64,000 nucleotides of DNA from Asterella californica. Lineage: Eukaryota; Streptophyta; Marchantiopsida; Marchantiales; Aytoniaceae. A program made the position numbers and the translations under genes. Below, piece by piece: positions 1 to 11,080 of the stretch (position 1 is the stretch's first letter; the number at the start of each line of letters is the position of its first letter). The notes below the pieces were generated by a model that had not been told where the DNA came from, did no database searches, and worked only from the letters and a program-made list of their open reading frames with translations. Location of the stretch: assembly GCA_036924285.1 (NCBI GenBank), contig JAYKYS010000005.1, forward strand, positions 25,146,001-25,210,000, given 5' to 3'.

Positions 1-1638
1 ATACGCAAGGCCATCAATAATATCTTTTATCGTTTCATATTTGAAACAGAAAAGCACAATGGGATAGCGGAGCTACTCGAAATCCTAGGAAGTATTATTA
101 ATGGATTTGCTCTTCCTCTCAAAGAAGAGCACAAGCTGTTTCTAGTGCGGGCCTTGATTCCGTTACATAAGCCGAAGTGCGTCTCGATGTATCATCAGCA
201 GCTCTCGTACTGTATAACTCAATTTGTGGAGAAGGACTTCAAACTGGCAGACACTGTCATCAGAGGCCTGCTGAAGTACTGGCCAGTCACCAACAGTCAG
301 AAAGAAGTTTTGTTCTTGGGAGAGCTGGAGGAGGTTCTGGAAGCCACTCAGGCAGCCGAGTTTCAACGCTGCATGGTTCCCTTATTTCGACAAATTGGCC
401 GATGTCTTAACAGCTCACATTTTCAGGTAAGCTAGCCATTTCTGACATCTCAATGTCGGACATGCGGATCGCTGTCCTCTGTTGCCAGATCTTGGTTGGT
501 GGTATGGAAGGTATTTCTGGTGATTTCGGGGTCCTTGGTGCTGCTGCGTACACTTTAGCTTCCGATTTGCATTCATTCTGTCGCATGAGGTTTAAGATGA
601 TCGTATCCAGAGCAGATCCCTTTTGGTGTTCACGGCATGAGGGAGTAGTTTGATTCATTTTGACGTCCTTGGTCGATGCCGTTGCACCTGTAGAATTTTG
701 CGCCAGTTGTTCTGTTAGGGTTGCTAATGCCCCCAGCGTTCAGTGGATCTGAGGCTGAAGATATGAAGAAGCCTCTCCCAGTCAGATTCAGTTGACGGCT
801 GACGCTGTTGTACGGCCAAATTAGAACTTGCAGCGCATAAATAGGAAAAAGGGTAGTATTTAAGTTAACTGTCCTTAACTATTCCGATGCCAATTAATGG
901 GCCCGGTTAAGTACTCAGAGTGCTACGTTTCCCTCCCGGGGCACCATGTGGGTTTTTTTATCTGTCATGCTACAGCCATCTCCTTCCACTCCATCCGCCT
1001 TCCAGTCATGCAGAAGGATCCCGGCAAGCCTGTCACTGAAATTCTGTTTTGTACCATCCAGTACCAGTTATCCATCGGGAGATGGGGTTACCGAGGAGGC
1101 TAGGGGGTAAATGTTTTTATGTGCTGTTGAAATGTGAGCGTGTTCGATGGTGAAGACTTTTCGTGATGCGGTGTCTTGTTAGCCTTTGAGTTTGATGTCT
1201 GGCGTGTTTTCTGTACTTATCGTAGTTTTGAACGGAGGTTTTGTTGTGCACATTCAGGTGGCAGAACGGGCTCTGTTTTTGTGGAATAATGATCACATTG
1301 TGAGCCTGGTTGCACAAAACAGGCAGGTAGTGCTACCCCTCATTTTTACTGCACTAGAAAGAAACACCAGGAGTCATTGGAATCAAGCAGTACACGGGCT
1401 TACATTGAACGTGAGGAAGATGTTTTTGGAGATGGACCAGGACCTTTTCCAGGAATGCCAGCGAAAGTTTCAAGAGGATGAAGCCAAAGCAAAGGAATTA
1501 GAAGAGAAGCGGGAGAATACTTGGAACCGTTTGGAGGCAGCTGCTCATGCTAGACCTTTAAGTTCGGAGGCAATGTTGGGTTCACAAGGCCTCAACAACA
1601 GTCTTGCGTATGGCAACAGGGCAATGGTAGGGAGCTAG
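1..1638 (+). CDS. PP2A B56/B' regulatory subunit, 3' part (two exons)
   Basis: Regulatory subunit of the trimeric protein phosphatase 2A; it binds the A/C core and selects substrates. The gene starts before the window. Exon 1-426 is open in frame 1 from the first base (142 codons) and runs through the highly conserved B56 HEAT-repeat core (segments such as [43 protein letters not shown]). An intron follows (427-1257, GTAAGC...TTCAG). Exon 1258-1638 (126 codons plus TAG) continues directly with [21 protein letters not shown] and [17 protein letters not shown]. The last ~45 residues (Lys/Glu-rich helix, then a Ser/Ala/Asn-rich tail) are the usual variable C-terminus. The phase-0 junction restores the family sequence without a gap, so the splice call is strong. 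No frame damage is visible, so the copy is probably functional. Family membership is near certain; the paralogue is not determined. Confidence 0.96.
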
Positions 1639-2780
1639 TCTTAGGTTCATGAGTTGTGGTTGTCCAAGGATGGGGATGTGGTTGAGGTTGAAGGAAACCT
1701 AATCTCCTTGAATCTAAGCCTTCACCCTGCATATTTGTTAGTATATGGGATTTCTGTTTGGCCCAGTGAAAGTGGGGCCGAAGGTGTGCATTGCGCCTAC
1801 TTAGGGTGCCTGGAAGACGCAGGTCTAATGGTGGACAGCAAATGCAATCTTATACATCTTATTTGCGAGGCTGAGAGGGTGGGAGTGGGCTAAAGTAAGA
1901 GCCCATCAATATGTGATCTCTATCCCAGTCATCTTTCCTCTCTCTTGGGATTTTTAGATTTGAAGCGCAGGGATTAGGGAAAGAATGGAGGGAGGGGACG
2001 TGGCAGAGAAGGGGACCTTTAGTGTAAGATCTTTAGTTGCTTTGTTTGAGCAGCTTGTCTGCTTTCATTGTTTGGTGTAAAGACAGTCTTGTTCCTCCCT
2101 GAGTATCCCATCTGCTTCTGTTGTCAATAGACCTGTTATTGGCGTTTTATGAAGTTTTGTTCATCCAATAGGAATCAGTCTATTTGGGGAACAGCTTCTG
2201 CCAGGCTGCTGTTGGGCTTCTTGTGTGCCCAGGTTGCTTCCCAGTAAGCTATCGTTCTTGTAGATTAGTTGATTCGGTAGTGACTGCCATTTGAGGAGGT
2301 ATATTACAGGGTGCTGAAACTGATGGGAGATCCGTTTCTGCTGTTGGCTTTACTACCGATTCTGTAAGGAAGTGGAGCAATTATCATCAGTGTTTGGACA
2401 AAGTTGGATATCCCCATTGCTGGTGGGCTTTTTGTCTAGAAGCTCAAATATGCAAGTATGTTAATTATTGGTGCATCAACTATGTGTCACTGTGGGCATG
2501 TATTAGCAAACCAGTGCCGCAACCTGCGTGATTGATGGTTTTAAGTGACAGTGCCGTGACTTCTTTTCTCCGCATCAATGTCATTTGTAGACCAAATGCG
2601 CATGCACTCAGGGTCATCGGTCTTGGTTTCTGTGCACCCTCTTTCCCCATAAGCGAGCTCCATTAGCTTGATGGAGATGTATTACGGTTCTCATGGTTTA
2701 GAATCTGAATCTTTGTGCGTAAATTCATGTGGAGCACATGATAGGTACTGGACAATAAATTGATGCAGTCTCCTACCTTC
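1639..2780 (+). other. probable 3' UTR and downstream flank of the PP2A B' gene
   Basis: No long frame occurs here. An AATAAA lies at about 2753-2758 and could be the polyadenylation signal, giving a 3' UTR of about 1.1 kb. That would be long, so an earlier weak signal or a 3' UTR intron cannot be excluded. Confidence 0.35.
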
Positions 2781-4580
2781 ACTTAGCGGGAGGGGAGTGA
2801 AAGTGTGCTAAGAGTCGAGGAACCATATAGCTGTAGGTCTTTAGTCGGTGGTGGAAAGAGGTCGTCTTGAAGTCTTCATTCTACGACATTACTTCCCGAT
2901 AGATTGACAAACGGACAGTTATAAATTTCGGCTGCGGTCTTCACCTTGGTCTTGTCGCACGCGCTTCCTGTGTCTGTGATTTAATAGATGTGGATGCTTG
3001 TTAGTCACGGTATTTTGATCGTTCCGAGGGTCGTGGTCGTTGGTCTCACCTGGCTGTGACGAACTGTCTCTTGGAACTCCAGTTGATTTGAGATTAACGC
3101 CGAAGGATAGGAATTTCAGTTCACGACTATCCTCCTCGGTTGACTAGGAGACTTTATGGAGCAGACATTCATTTGGCCAGGCATTCAGAAGTTCAACGTG
3201 TATGTTTTTCCCCAACTTGTTCGACTCTTCTGCCCCATATTGTTATGTGTAAGGTTCATTCGTCCTGACTAACGACCAGCTGTTCCGTGTTCGATCATTA
3301 CGACGGCGTTCATTTGTCTGCTCAGAAACGTTCATCCGCACGTCGGTGTCCTGGAGGTAGGATTGTGGATGATCTGAGTCTCTGGTCAGCGTTCCTTCAT
3401 GTGAGCTCATTTCAGTTTCTTTTCTTCTGTGATCAGATTTGAGCTTTGGTTTCGATCAGTTGCTTCACTTCTTTGAGGTCTGTCGGCTTGATGTGATCTC
3501 ACAGTTGCAGTCTATCATGCTGTCGTCCCGATATGTTCGAAAATCAGATCGCGTACATTGTGAGACCCAATTCCGATGAACTCATGGTCTGATTTTAAGA
3601 CAGAAGCGTCGACCTCCGCTTAGAGTGGCAGTGTATCGGCATATGGAGTCCTCAAGATTTCGGTCAGTGATGTTTTGAGAAGTTCCTCCGGAGCTGTAAT
3701 TGCCATGAACATAGTGGCTGCGAGGTGGAGGGAGACCTTTTGTAGAAGGATCGCGTGGAACAGGCAATACTTGTCGTCTGCCGTCACATACAAGGGTTGT
3801 CAGGGCTTTCCAGAAAACAGCTCCACGTGACCCGATATTTCCTGACTCGGACGTTCCGGAACGAGAAGAAGCTGCTCTAAGCCCCTTGAATGTTCAAGCG
3901 TCTAGGCTCGAACACCGGGCTTGGGATAGCCGTCGTTGCTCGTGGACCCAGTTCTCGCTTATTCTAGTCTCTGGTTGGTCAACTCTACTGTGAACGGCGA
4001 GTGCTCTAGAACAGCAAGCGCGGACTCCGTGGAAGGACGGCCCTTGGACTTACGATCCAAGTTGGACCGTGGTTCATGAGTACCAGTTGGCTGGGTGCAT
4101 GCATGGACATGGATGCATGTGCGCATGCCGTTCGTCACATATATTTCGGTGGGTGACTTTCGGTCTCGGCCTTTGAAAGGTCAAAGCCGCCGCCTCATTC
4201 TGTGGAATGCGGTGCTCGATATATGCAACCTGGAGAACCGATTTTTATGTCAACAGTGCAGAAGAAGGGCATCTTGACCGGGCTCGCCAATATTTGGGAG
4301 CAAATTTGGATATAGCATGAAAGTAGCCCTGACAAGTTCTACACTGGGAGTATCTACGACGCACGCTAAGACTCATGAAGCCGTGAAGTCCGAACCTAAA
4401 CTTCACGTCGACTAGCTAAATGGTCGACAAATACGATCCATCTTTTAGCGGTCGTTACCGTGGAGTGGCGTTAACCGAGCTAGGTGCGAATTTCTAAATG
4501 CTAAACGGTGAGGACACATCAAATCCGAAGATAGTATGGCGTTTGGCGAGCCTGGTGCGGGTGCTCTAAGGAAACTGTTA
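2781..4580. other. intergenic stretch without recognised gene
   Basis: Base composition is more GC-balanced than the AT-rich DNA that follows, but only short frames occur and none resembles a known protein. I see no repeat unit shared with the rest of the window. It could be old repeat, promoter or UTR sequence. Confidence 0.3.
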
Positions 4581-4584
4581 CTGC

Positions 4585-4645
4585 GTTAAACGAGAGAAAC
4601 GTGACGCAATGGATAGCCAACGGATGGAAAGACCCCATCAAGCCT
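4585..4645 (-). repeat. short fragment like the 3' UTR of the non-LTR element
   Basis: The stretch with ACGTGACGCAATGGATAGCC and GACCCCATCAAGCC closely follows the sequence at about 36866-36920, just downstream of the stop codon of the intact non-LTR element, and has the same orientation. It is too short to delimit. Confidence 0.45.
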
Positions 4646-5060
4646 ACGTAAAAGCTACGTTAAACCGCAAGAAGCGGTATGAAAGGAGGAAAACCGGAGA
4701 TTTAAGAAGCCTTGTGAACGAGCGTTTACTTTTTACAAACATTGAAGAAGCTACTGCAAAAGCAGCAGAGAGATGAAAAATTATGTGAAAAGTAGGTGAG
4801 TAAAAAGCCTTTTTACATATAATGGTTCCTGATCGAATTGTTTGGGAACTTTTAGTTTTCCTTCCTTTTTGTACTTTAGATTCAAGGGAATATTCTCTTT
4901 TCTGTAAGATGAAAAACTTTGATCTACAGATATCAGTCATTACTAATCAGTTTGAAACAAATCACAAAATTCATAATTCGCTAACACTTTTGAACTGAAA
5001 TTTCAATCTTCAGATTTCACTGCTGAATGAGAACTTGATGATCAAAGCATGTTTCACGTC
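4646..5060. other. AT-rich intergenic DNA
   Basis: No supported gene; stop-rich on both strands. Confidence 0.4.
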
Positions 5061-5292
5061 AAACGGTTTTAAGAGAGTTCTTTTCAAATGTTTATAAAGT
5101 CTATCTTCCTTGCATATTCTAGATAGAGGAGGTAAATGTACAAGAATTTAATTTATTACTAACCCTTCCGTTTACAAACGGTTTTAAGAGAATTCTAATC
5201 ATTTCAAATGTTTATAAAGTTTAACTTACTTGCATATTCTAGATGGAAGAGGTAAATGTACAAGGATTTAATTTATTACTAACCCTTCCGTT
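5061..5292. repeat. tandem duplication, two ~115-bp units
   Basis: Unit 1 spans 5061-5175 and unit 2 spans 5176-5292. Both start AAACGGTTTTAAGAGA and end TTACTAACCCTTCCGTT, with a handful of substitutions and a small indel between them. Confidence 0.9.
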
Positions 5293-5942
5293 GGAAAGGT
5301 TAGGTAATAACTTAAACAACAAATAGAATGTAATTTGTTTGGGTCAGTCACTCGGATAAGTAGTTTCTGGAGTCTCTTGTTAGCGTTTTTCTTGTGGGGT
5401 CTCTTTGGACCTTTCTGAGTCTCTAGGCTAGTTATCACTTAATATTTAGAAAAAAAATCATTTTTTTTCAACTTTATACAGAAATTTCATGTAATATATG
5501 TTCATATGTTTTTCCTATAACAACAAGCGAGCAAGACTCCCCTAAGTTGATCTTGCATGCATATTAATTACTACCGTTATGTAGTAGAAATCATCACTTT
5601 TAAAGATTTTTGTTCGCGACTAGCCACGCAAAAGAGCATGCAAGAAGGTAAGAAGTGTAAAACAGCAAAGTAGCACAACCACAAATTTAAAGCTCTGAGT
5701 TCCAGAATATGTTCTAGGATATTTACCAGACACTTGACAGTTATTAATTTGATCGGACCCGTTAACAAGGCCTATGCGTCAAACTCAGCATACAGTTGAC
5801 GACCGCCACCTTGGCTTAAAGTTTGACGTGGATAATACACATAGACATTTTGCGTGACATGGAGAAAAAGCTGTAGGCACGGGAGGTAGTGTATGATAAC
5901 GTTATGAGAAAGCTTTAGTAAGTGCGGTCCACAGGAGAGTAA
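5293..5942. other. AT-rich intergenic DNA
   Basis: No gene seen. Around 5788-5800 the phrase CAGTTGACGACCGCCACC matches the dispersed repeat found at 6235-6465 and 29855-30075, so a very short piece of that family may lie here. Confidence 0.35.
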
Positions 5943-6017
5943 TTGCAGTAGATAATGTTATTTCATGTGTATTTGTTGTATTGCAGTAGATAATGCTATT
6001 CAGGTGTATCTGTTGTA
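5943..6017. repeat. 38-bp direct tandem duplication
   Basis: TTGCAGTAGATAATGTTATT... at 5943-5980 is repeated with small changes at 5981-6017; each unit ends TTGTTGTA. Confidence 0.85.
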
Positions 6018-6045
6018 TGCAAAAATTTACACTTACGATGATATT

Positions 6046-6540
6046 TTAAGAATGATAAATGACTTTAGAACTACTGATAGTGCAAATTAGCATAGCTGTT
6101 CTTTCTCCCTTCGAAGCGTTAGTTGCTTGGCCCTTCCGGTCCTTCTTCCCCTTGTAAGGGTTGATGAGGTCTTTCCATCCGCTATTCATTGCGTCGCGTG
6201 TTTCCAGTGTATGATAACGCACAGACAGAGTTAGAAATATGTGCATTGTTGAGTTCAGCATTGTGTTGACGAGATCGCAGCATTGTGTCAGAATGTGAAG
6301 GAAGAGGACCCTAGTACTACATTCCAACATTGGCGGCAGGAGTTTCGGATCACGGAAGCTCGTCCTAAATATACGTAAAGTCAGCATGACATGTTCGAGA
6401 CGCTTCACGGTGGCGGTCGTCAACTGCATGTTACCAATCGGAGGCCTCTCCAAGTATAGAATTTGGCCAAGGGGCCTGCTTGAGTATTGACTTGTGCGTA
6501 TAGATATGACCAAGTTAATAATTGAGAAAGTTGAACTCAT
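6046..6540 (+). repeat. 5'-truncated non-LTR element end joined to a dispersed repeat
   Basis: Read on the plus strand, 6055-6230 corresponds to the last codons and the start of the 3' UTR of the non-LTR element at 36974 (shared phrases: the end of the coding frame with ACTGATAGTG, then TTGCTTGGCCCTTC, GATGAGGTCTTTCCATCCG). 6235-6465 matches 29855-30075 in the opposite orientation with frequent substitutions. The structure fits a 5'-truncated insertion, as target-primed reverse transcription leaves. The minus-strand frame of 164 codons across this stretch is a by-product of the repeat, not a recognised gene. Confidence 0.6.
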
Positions 6541-7649
6541 AGATCTAGACAGATCAAGTTCATCCTTCCTTATGAGGATGGAGCAAGGAAATAACTGTAG
6601 ATCTATCTAGACTCCAGAAGTATTGTTACAGTAACACGCAAACACATTTTCATTCATGTTGTATCAGCACCATCATCATCGATCAAAGTCCAACTCCAGA
6701 ATTGAATCAGTAATCTAGAATATAATTATTCTTTTTGGTTACTGAAGTAAGTAATCAGTAATCAATATGCTTGACATGATTATTTGAACTTATGAATAGT
6801 GTATGTTTACTGTGATACAATTTAACAAAAATTGAATCATAAATATTGTGTTGATGTGTTATGATGATAAAAACTATCGTTCTAAATAGCAAAAATATAT
6901 TTTTTTCATATCAAAAGTAAACAAACAGTCCCATCCAAGGAGGATTATCAAATAAATAGATTTCAGTTGTGTTGTATTATTGTTATCTAAAAGATTATAA
7001 AGAAAAAGGTATACTTTAAGCAAGAATATTTTGAAGAAAAATGTATTATATTATTATTTATAATTATTCTTCACTTGCAAGTTTCATCTCTAAGATAAGA
7101 GATAATCTTCTTGGAGTTTTAAAGAAGAAAATTTTGTGGATATGATTGTCTAATTTTACAATATATTTTAGAAGTTGTCTGGAAAAGATCATACACAAAT
7201 ATATCCTTCATAATTTATGAGCATCATTTCCAGATATTTATAAATAACAGTTTTAGATTTTTAGATTTTTAAAGTATGTTATCCAAACACTTATTTGCAA
7301 CTTATTCTGTCAATTTATTCTTATTGTACACCTCTGAAATATTCCTGCCCAATGAGCATCAGTTACTTTTGCCACACTTGACTAAATAAGTAAACCTTGT
7401 CATTTCTGTATAGTTGGAACTTTTAGTATCCGTAGCTATATAGAATGATCAAGTTGTGCAATGAGTTTCATTTAATCTAATGTGTTTGCTTTTCATTGAC
7501 ACACAAGAAACGGAGAACCGATTTAACTCCAATGAAACTTGACACGTGTTTCAGAACACACATGTTCATGTTATTTTTCACTTGATAAATTAGAAACCAA
7601 TAATACTTAATACATATTATTCTATTTGTAAATGAAGTTTATAGCATAT
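6541..7649. other. AT-rich intergenic DNA
   Basis: Very AT-rich, stop-dense on both strands, no recognised gene. 6545-6610 loosely resembles 36785-36845 (shared GGAGCAAG-AAATAACT), another trace of the dispersed repeat family. Confidence 0.4.
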
Positions 7650-9454
7650 TGTCTTCGTGTGGTGGACCGGCTCCTATTTGAAAATCTATTTTCGATACTT
7701 ATCATTATCATTTCAAAGATGCTCATATGACTAAAAAATGAGTCATTTTACACAACTTTGGATCTTCACTTTCATTACATCAACGGTAGAGATCCTTGTC
7801 AGCTTTCCATGGGCACTTCATCTACTTCATTTGGACGTCTAGTGGTGAAGTTACAAGACGTGAAAGATGAAAAAAGCAAGCTAAGCTCTAGCTTACGGAC
7901 ATTTTGCACAACTTTGGATCTTCACTTTCATTACATCAACGAGTAGAGCTCCTTGTCAACTTGCAATGGGCACTTCGTCTACTTCATTTGGACGCATAGT
8001 GGTGAAGTTATGAGATTCGAAAAAAAAGAAAATCAAACTAGACCTAAGCTTAATTTTGCTGACTGGGTATTTGTGGCTCCTAGTGCTATACTAAGGACAC
8101 AAGGGGTCTGCTTGCTCATTATCTGTAAAAACTTTCACGTACGCGATTGACGTAAGAGGCAGCTTAAGGGGCTAGCTTGTTTCTGTGATATGTTGGTGGA
8201 CAATTCGAGGAATTGGGAAGTCCAATGCATGCGTGCAAGGTGTCATTGGGTTCAGATCTGTGTAGGCTATGTGTTAGTTAAGACGGTTCGTGAAGAGACG
8301 GATCGTAGAGTGTGTTTTGGAAGAAATTGAGACGTAAGGAAGAGATTTTGGAGACTTCAGTGACTTGTGAAGGAGAGTTGGATCGTTCCGGAGTCCAAAC
8401 TTGTTGTGCTTGGATCCATCGGGATCAAAACGCATAGTTCTTCAAGAAATTGAAAACGATACAAAGTTTCATCGAACGATTTGAGAATTCTGGATGAAAT
8501 TGACTCGCAGAGAAGCGCTTACTTTTGTTTTTCATCGCCTGTTACTTGAGATTGAGTTGTTCTTCGCGATCAATGAGTCTTCACCTACGCATAGGAGAAG
8601 ACGATATGTGGATTGGATTGTTGGTTTGGGTGTGGTGAGCGAGTTTGAACCACAGGGAGTCGATTTACGTAAGTTTTTTACTTCGTGCGACCAAAATTCT
8701 TGCGTGGTTTTGCGAGGAGAACTCCAAATGGCTTGTTTGGAGTCTCGTTGAGTTCAAGATAGCTAGATCTACCTACCAGAGAAAACGGATCTCAGATCGA
8801 GTGATCGTAGCATGCGTGATTTTAAGCCGTAGGGAGGAGTTTTTGAAGGTTTGATCACTCGCGATCAAAAATCGCCGGTATCTCGGCTGTCAGGGAGTCG
8901 GATCTGGTAGTTCTTAGGGCCAACGGAGTCAAGGAGGAAGACCTTATTGACTTTTGAAGACCGTTTGACGAAAGAAGGAATTTCTCATATATACTTTTTT
9001 TATTCCTTCGCTACGATTTTTGTCCTTTTGTGTTCGTTAGAGATCTAGTTGCTTATGTACAGCTTGTGGTAGTAGCTTTAGCTAAGGGCTTGTACGTGGA
9101 TGTTATTTGAACTTGAGGTTTGAATCATGTGATGTTGGTGCAGCTCTTTTTGTTAGCAAAGAGATGTTTCTCTTGCTTTGAGCTACGCTTCGGTTGTTTT
9201 GGGTATAGGTTGAGATTCAAGGGCTCGTTTTAGAGGGATTGGTGCAGATTACAGACCGTTTTGTTTTGTTTTTTTGTTCTGCATTCTTAGAGAAGAAGAA
9301 TCGGGAGTGTATATAAAGTAAGAGTTGGTATACCTTGCGACGCTTGTTCTCGTGGTTGTTTCTCTCTGTCTTGTCTTCGTTCGACACACTACATATCAAC
9401 AGCCAGGAACTTCGTATTTTCTTGGATAACCTTCACATAAAATTCGACACGATA
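7650..9454 (+). repeat. 5' LTR of the old Gypsy element
   Basis: Begins TGTCTTCGTGTGGTGGACCG and ends CGACACGATA, matching the ends of the younger LTR. It carries two copies of the 157-bp repeat (landmark TAGAG at 7787 and 7944). A TATA-like TATATAAAG lies at 9310-9318, about 140 bp from the LTR end, and also occurs in the partner LTR near 16036, so it probably belongs to the element's promoter. Confidence 0.85.
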
Positions 9455-9530
9455 CGGTGGTGAACTCGACGTGAAGATATGAGGTGGAGATTTCTTCTGT
9501 GTTTGAACTTTGAAAAAGAGACTGATAATC

Positions 9531-11080
9531 ATGAGTGGGGATGAAAACGCTGATGGAAACGGAGCTAGTAGTTCGGATGGATTGCCGAAGATGCAGTTGG
9601 ATCCATAGACTGCATCGATGTTTCAAACATTCACATTGTTCTTACGACAACAATAGTTTGAGGAGCGAAAGGAAGCCTTGACGACAAAGGCGTTTCAAGC
9701 AGTGGTCAGCAAGATTGACCAATTTGATGAGAGAGATGTCTCAAGTATCTGAGGCATTATGTGAAGGAGATGGAGCTTAATCTGATATCAAAAGATGAGA
9801 TGATTGAGACGTTTGAGTTAGAAGCAGCTCTAGAGGTTAAAGATCATGTTAAAATGCTAACGACGCATTTTGACAAGGATTGGGAGACGTTTGCTCGTGT
9901 CTTGATGGATGAGAACTTCTTGGAGGACTCTGATCGGGTCATCAAGAAGTCATTCTTGGAGTGGGTTGAGCAACCGAGGAAGGGTTTACAAGCTACTGAA
10001 TTACTCAAGGAGTTTGAGAAACAGTTTTCTAGGTTGAATAGGATGGAGAAATTGACCCTGCCGTCCAAGAAGACAGAGTTATTTCTTCAAGCTGCAGATG
10101 AGAAACTGCAAGAGAAGCTGAAGGTGCTTCTGGAGGATCGAGAGGAAGACGATGGATTGATCAGGAGTTGGAAGAAAGTTGAGCAAGCGGTTGGTCTGCA
10201 TACCAAGAGGGAGCAAAGACGAGAGAATGTTCTCATTAGGAGATAGGAACCAACGCCGACTGCTATAGCACTTGTTCATGTAGTCCGATCAATGGTTCCT
10301 GTTGCTAGACAAGTAGTACCAGTTGCTCCAACTATTCCAATTGTCCAGGCACCTATATGTCTCCGAAGAAGGATGATTCAAGCCTTGAGGAGATCATGCG
10401 TGGCATGCGAGACCAGCAGATCAAACTCACAAGATTGGAGGAGCAAGGGTCTACAAGCGGAGCAAAACCCGTTGAGAAGCAAGGTTGGACCCAACGATGT
10501 ATCTGATGCGATGGTATCGATCATCCACGTAGAGATTGCAAAGAGTTCACTGATATCTTACAACAAGAGGTGATCTTCTGAAAAGATGAGAAAATAGTGT
10601 TGAGAGATACCGGTGCAGTTCTTCAGATCAACTTTGGTAGAGGAGGGATGAAGAAGTTGGTTGATGATCACTTATCAACGCAGACAGTTGCAGTAGTGAA
10701 CCTATGGTACAAGAGTTAAGGATCAAGATGAGAGAAGCTTTAACGAGCATGTTGAGCCAAGTGGATTGTGATCATCTGCTATCTCTATGAAACAGAAAAA
10801 AAAGATGACACGTGAGACACAGTTGAGGACAGCTGCTACGATTCGAAAGGGTGCTGGATGAGAGGATCCGATAGAAACTCTATCGGTACATGCTTACATC
10901 ACCAAGAACCAACACGAAGCGTTGTTGAAGAGAAAAATTCAAAGGATGCAGGGGAAGGAACTTCTTCCAAGAGACAGACTCAAGGAGAGAATGTTCGTCA
11001 AGAGCTTCGGGATGCAGGAGCTCAAGATCTACCGATCTCTTTCTCATACTCCTTTGTGCAAAGGAGTCTCAGAAGGAGAA
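9531..11080 (+). pseudogene. gag relic of the old Gypsy element
   Basis: Starts at an ATG (9531) followed by SGDEN-like codons, the same start as the younger gag at 19265. The best preserved block (9761-10246, 161 codons) matches the capsid part of the younger gag: MELN-IS-DEMIETFEL, DWETFARVLMDE, EWVEQPRKGLQATELL. The proline/valine-rich segment and zinc-knuckle region follow in shifted frames around 10250-10560. Numerous stops and indels make it non-coding today. Confidence 0.85.

Noticed and set aside
5061..5292. CRISPR-like direct repeats here and at other tandem repeats
   Set aside because: Units are adjacent without unique spacers and the sequence is eukaryotic.
6046..6540. 164-codon minus-strand frame
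   Set aside because: Part of it is antisense to the known 3' end of the non-LTR element, and the homologous 29.9-kb copy is not open.
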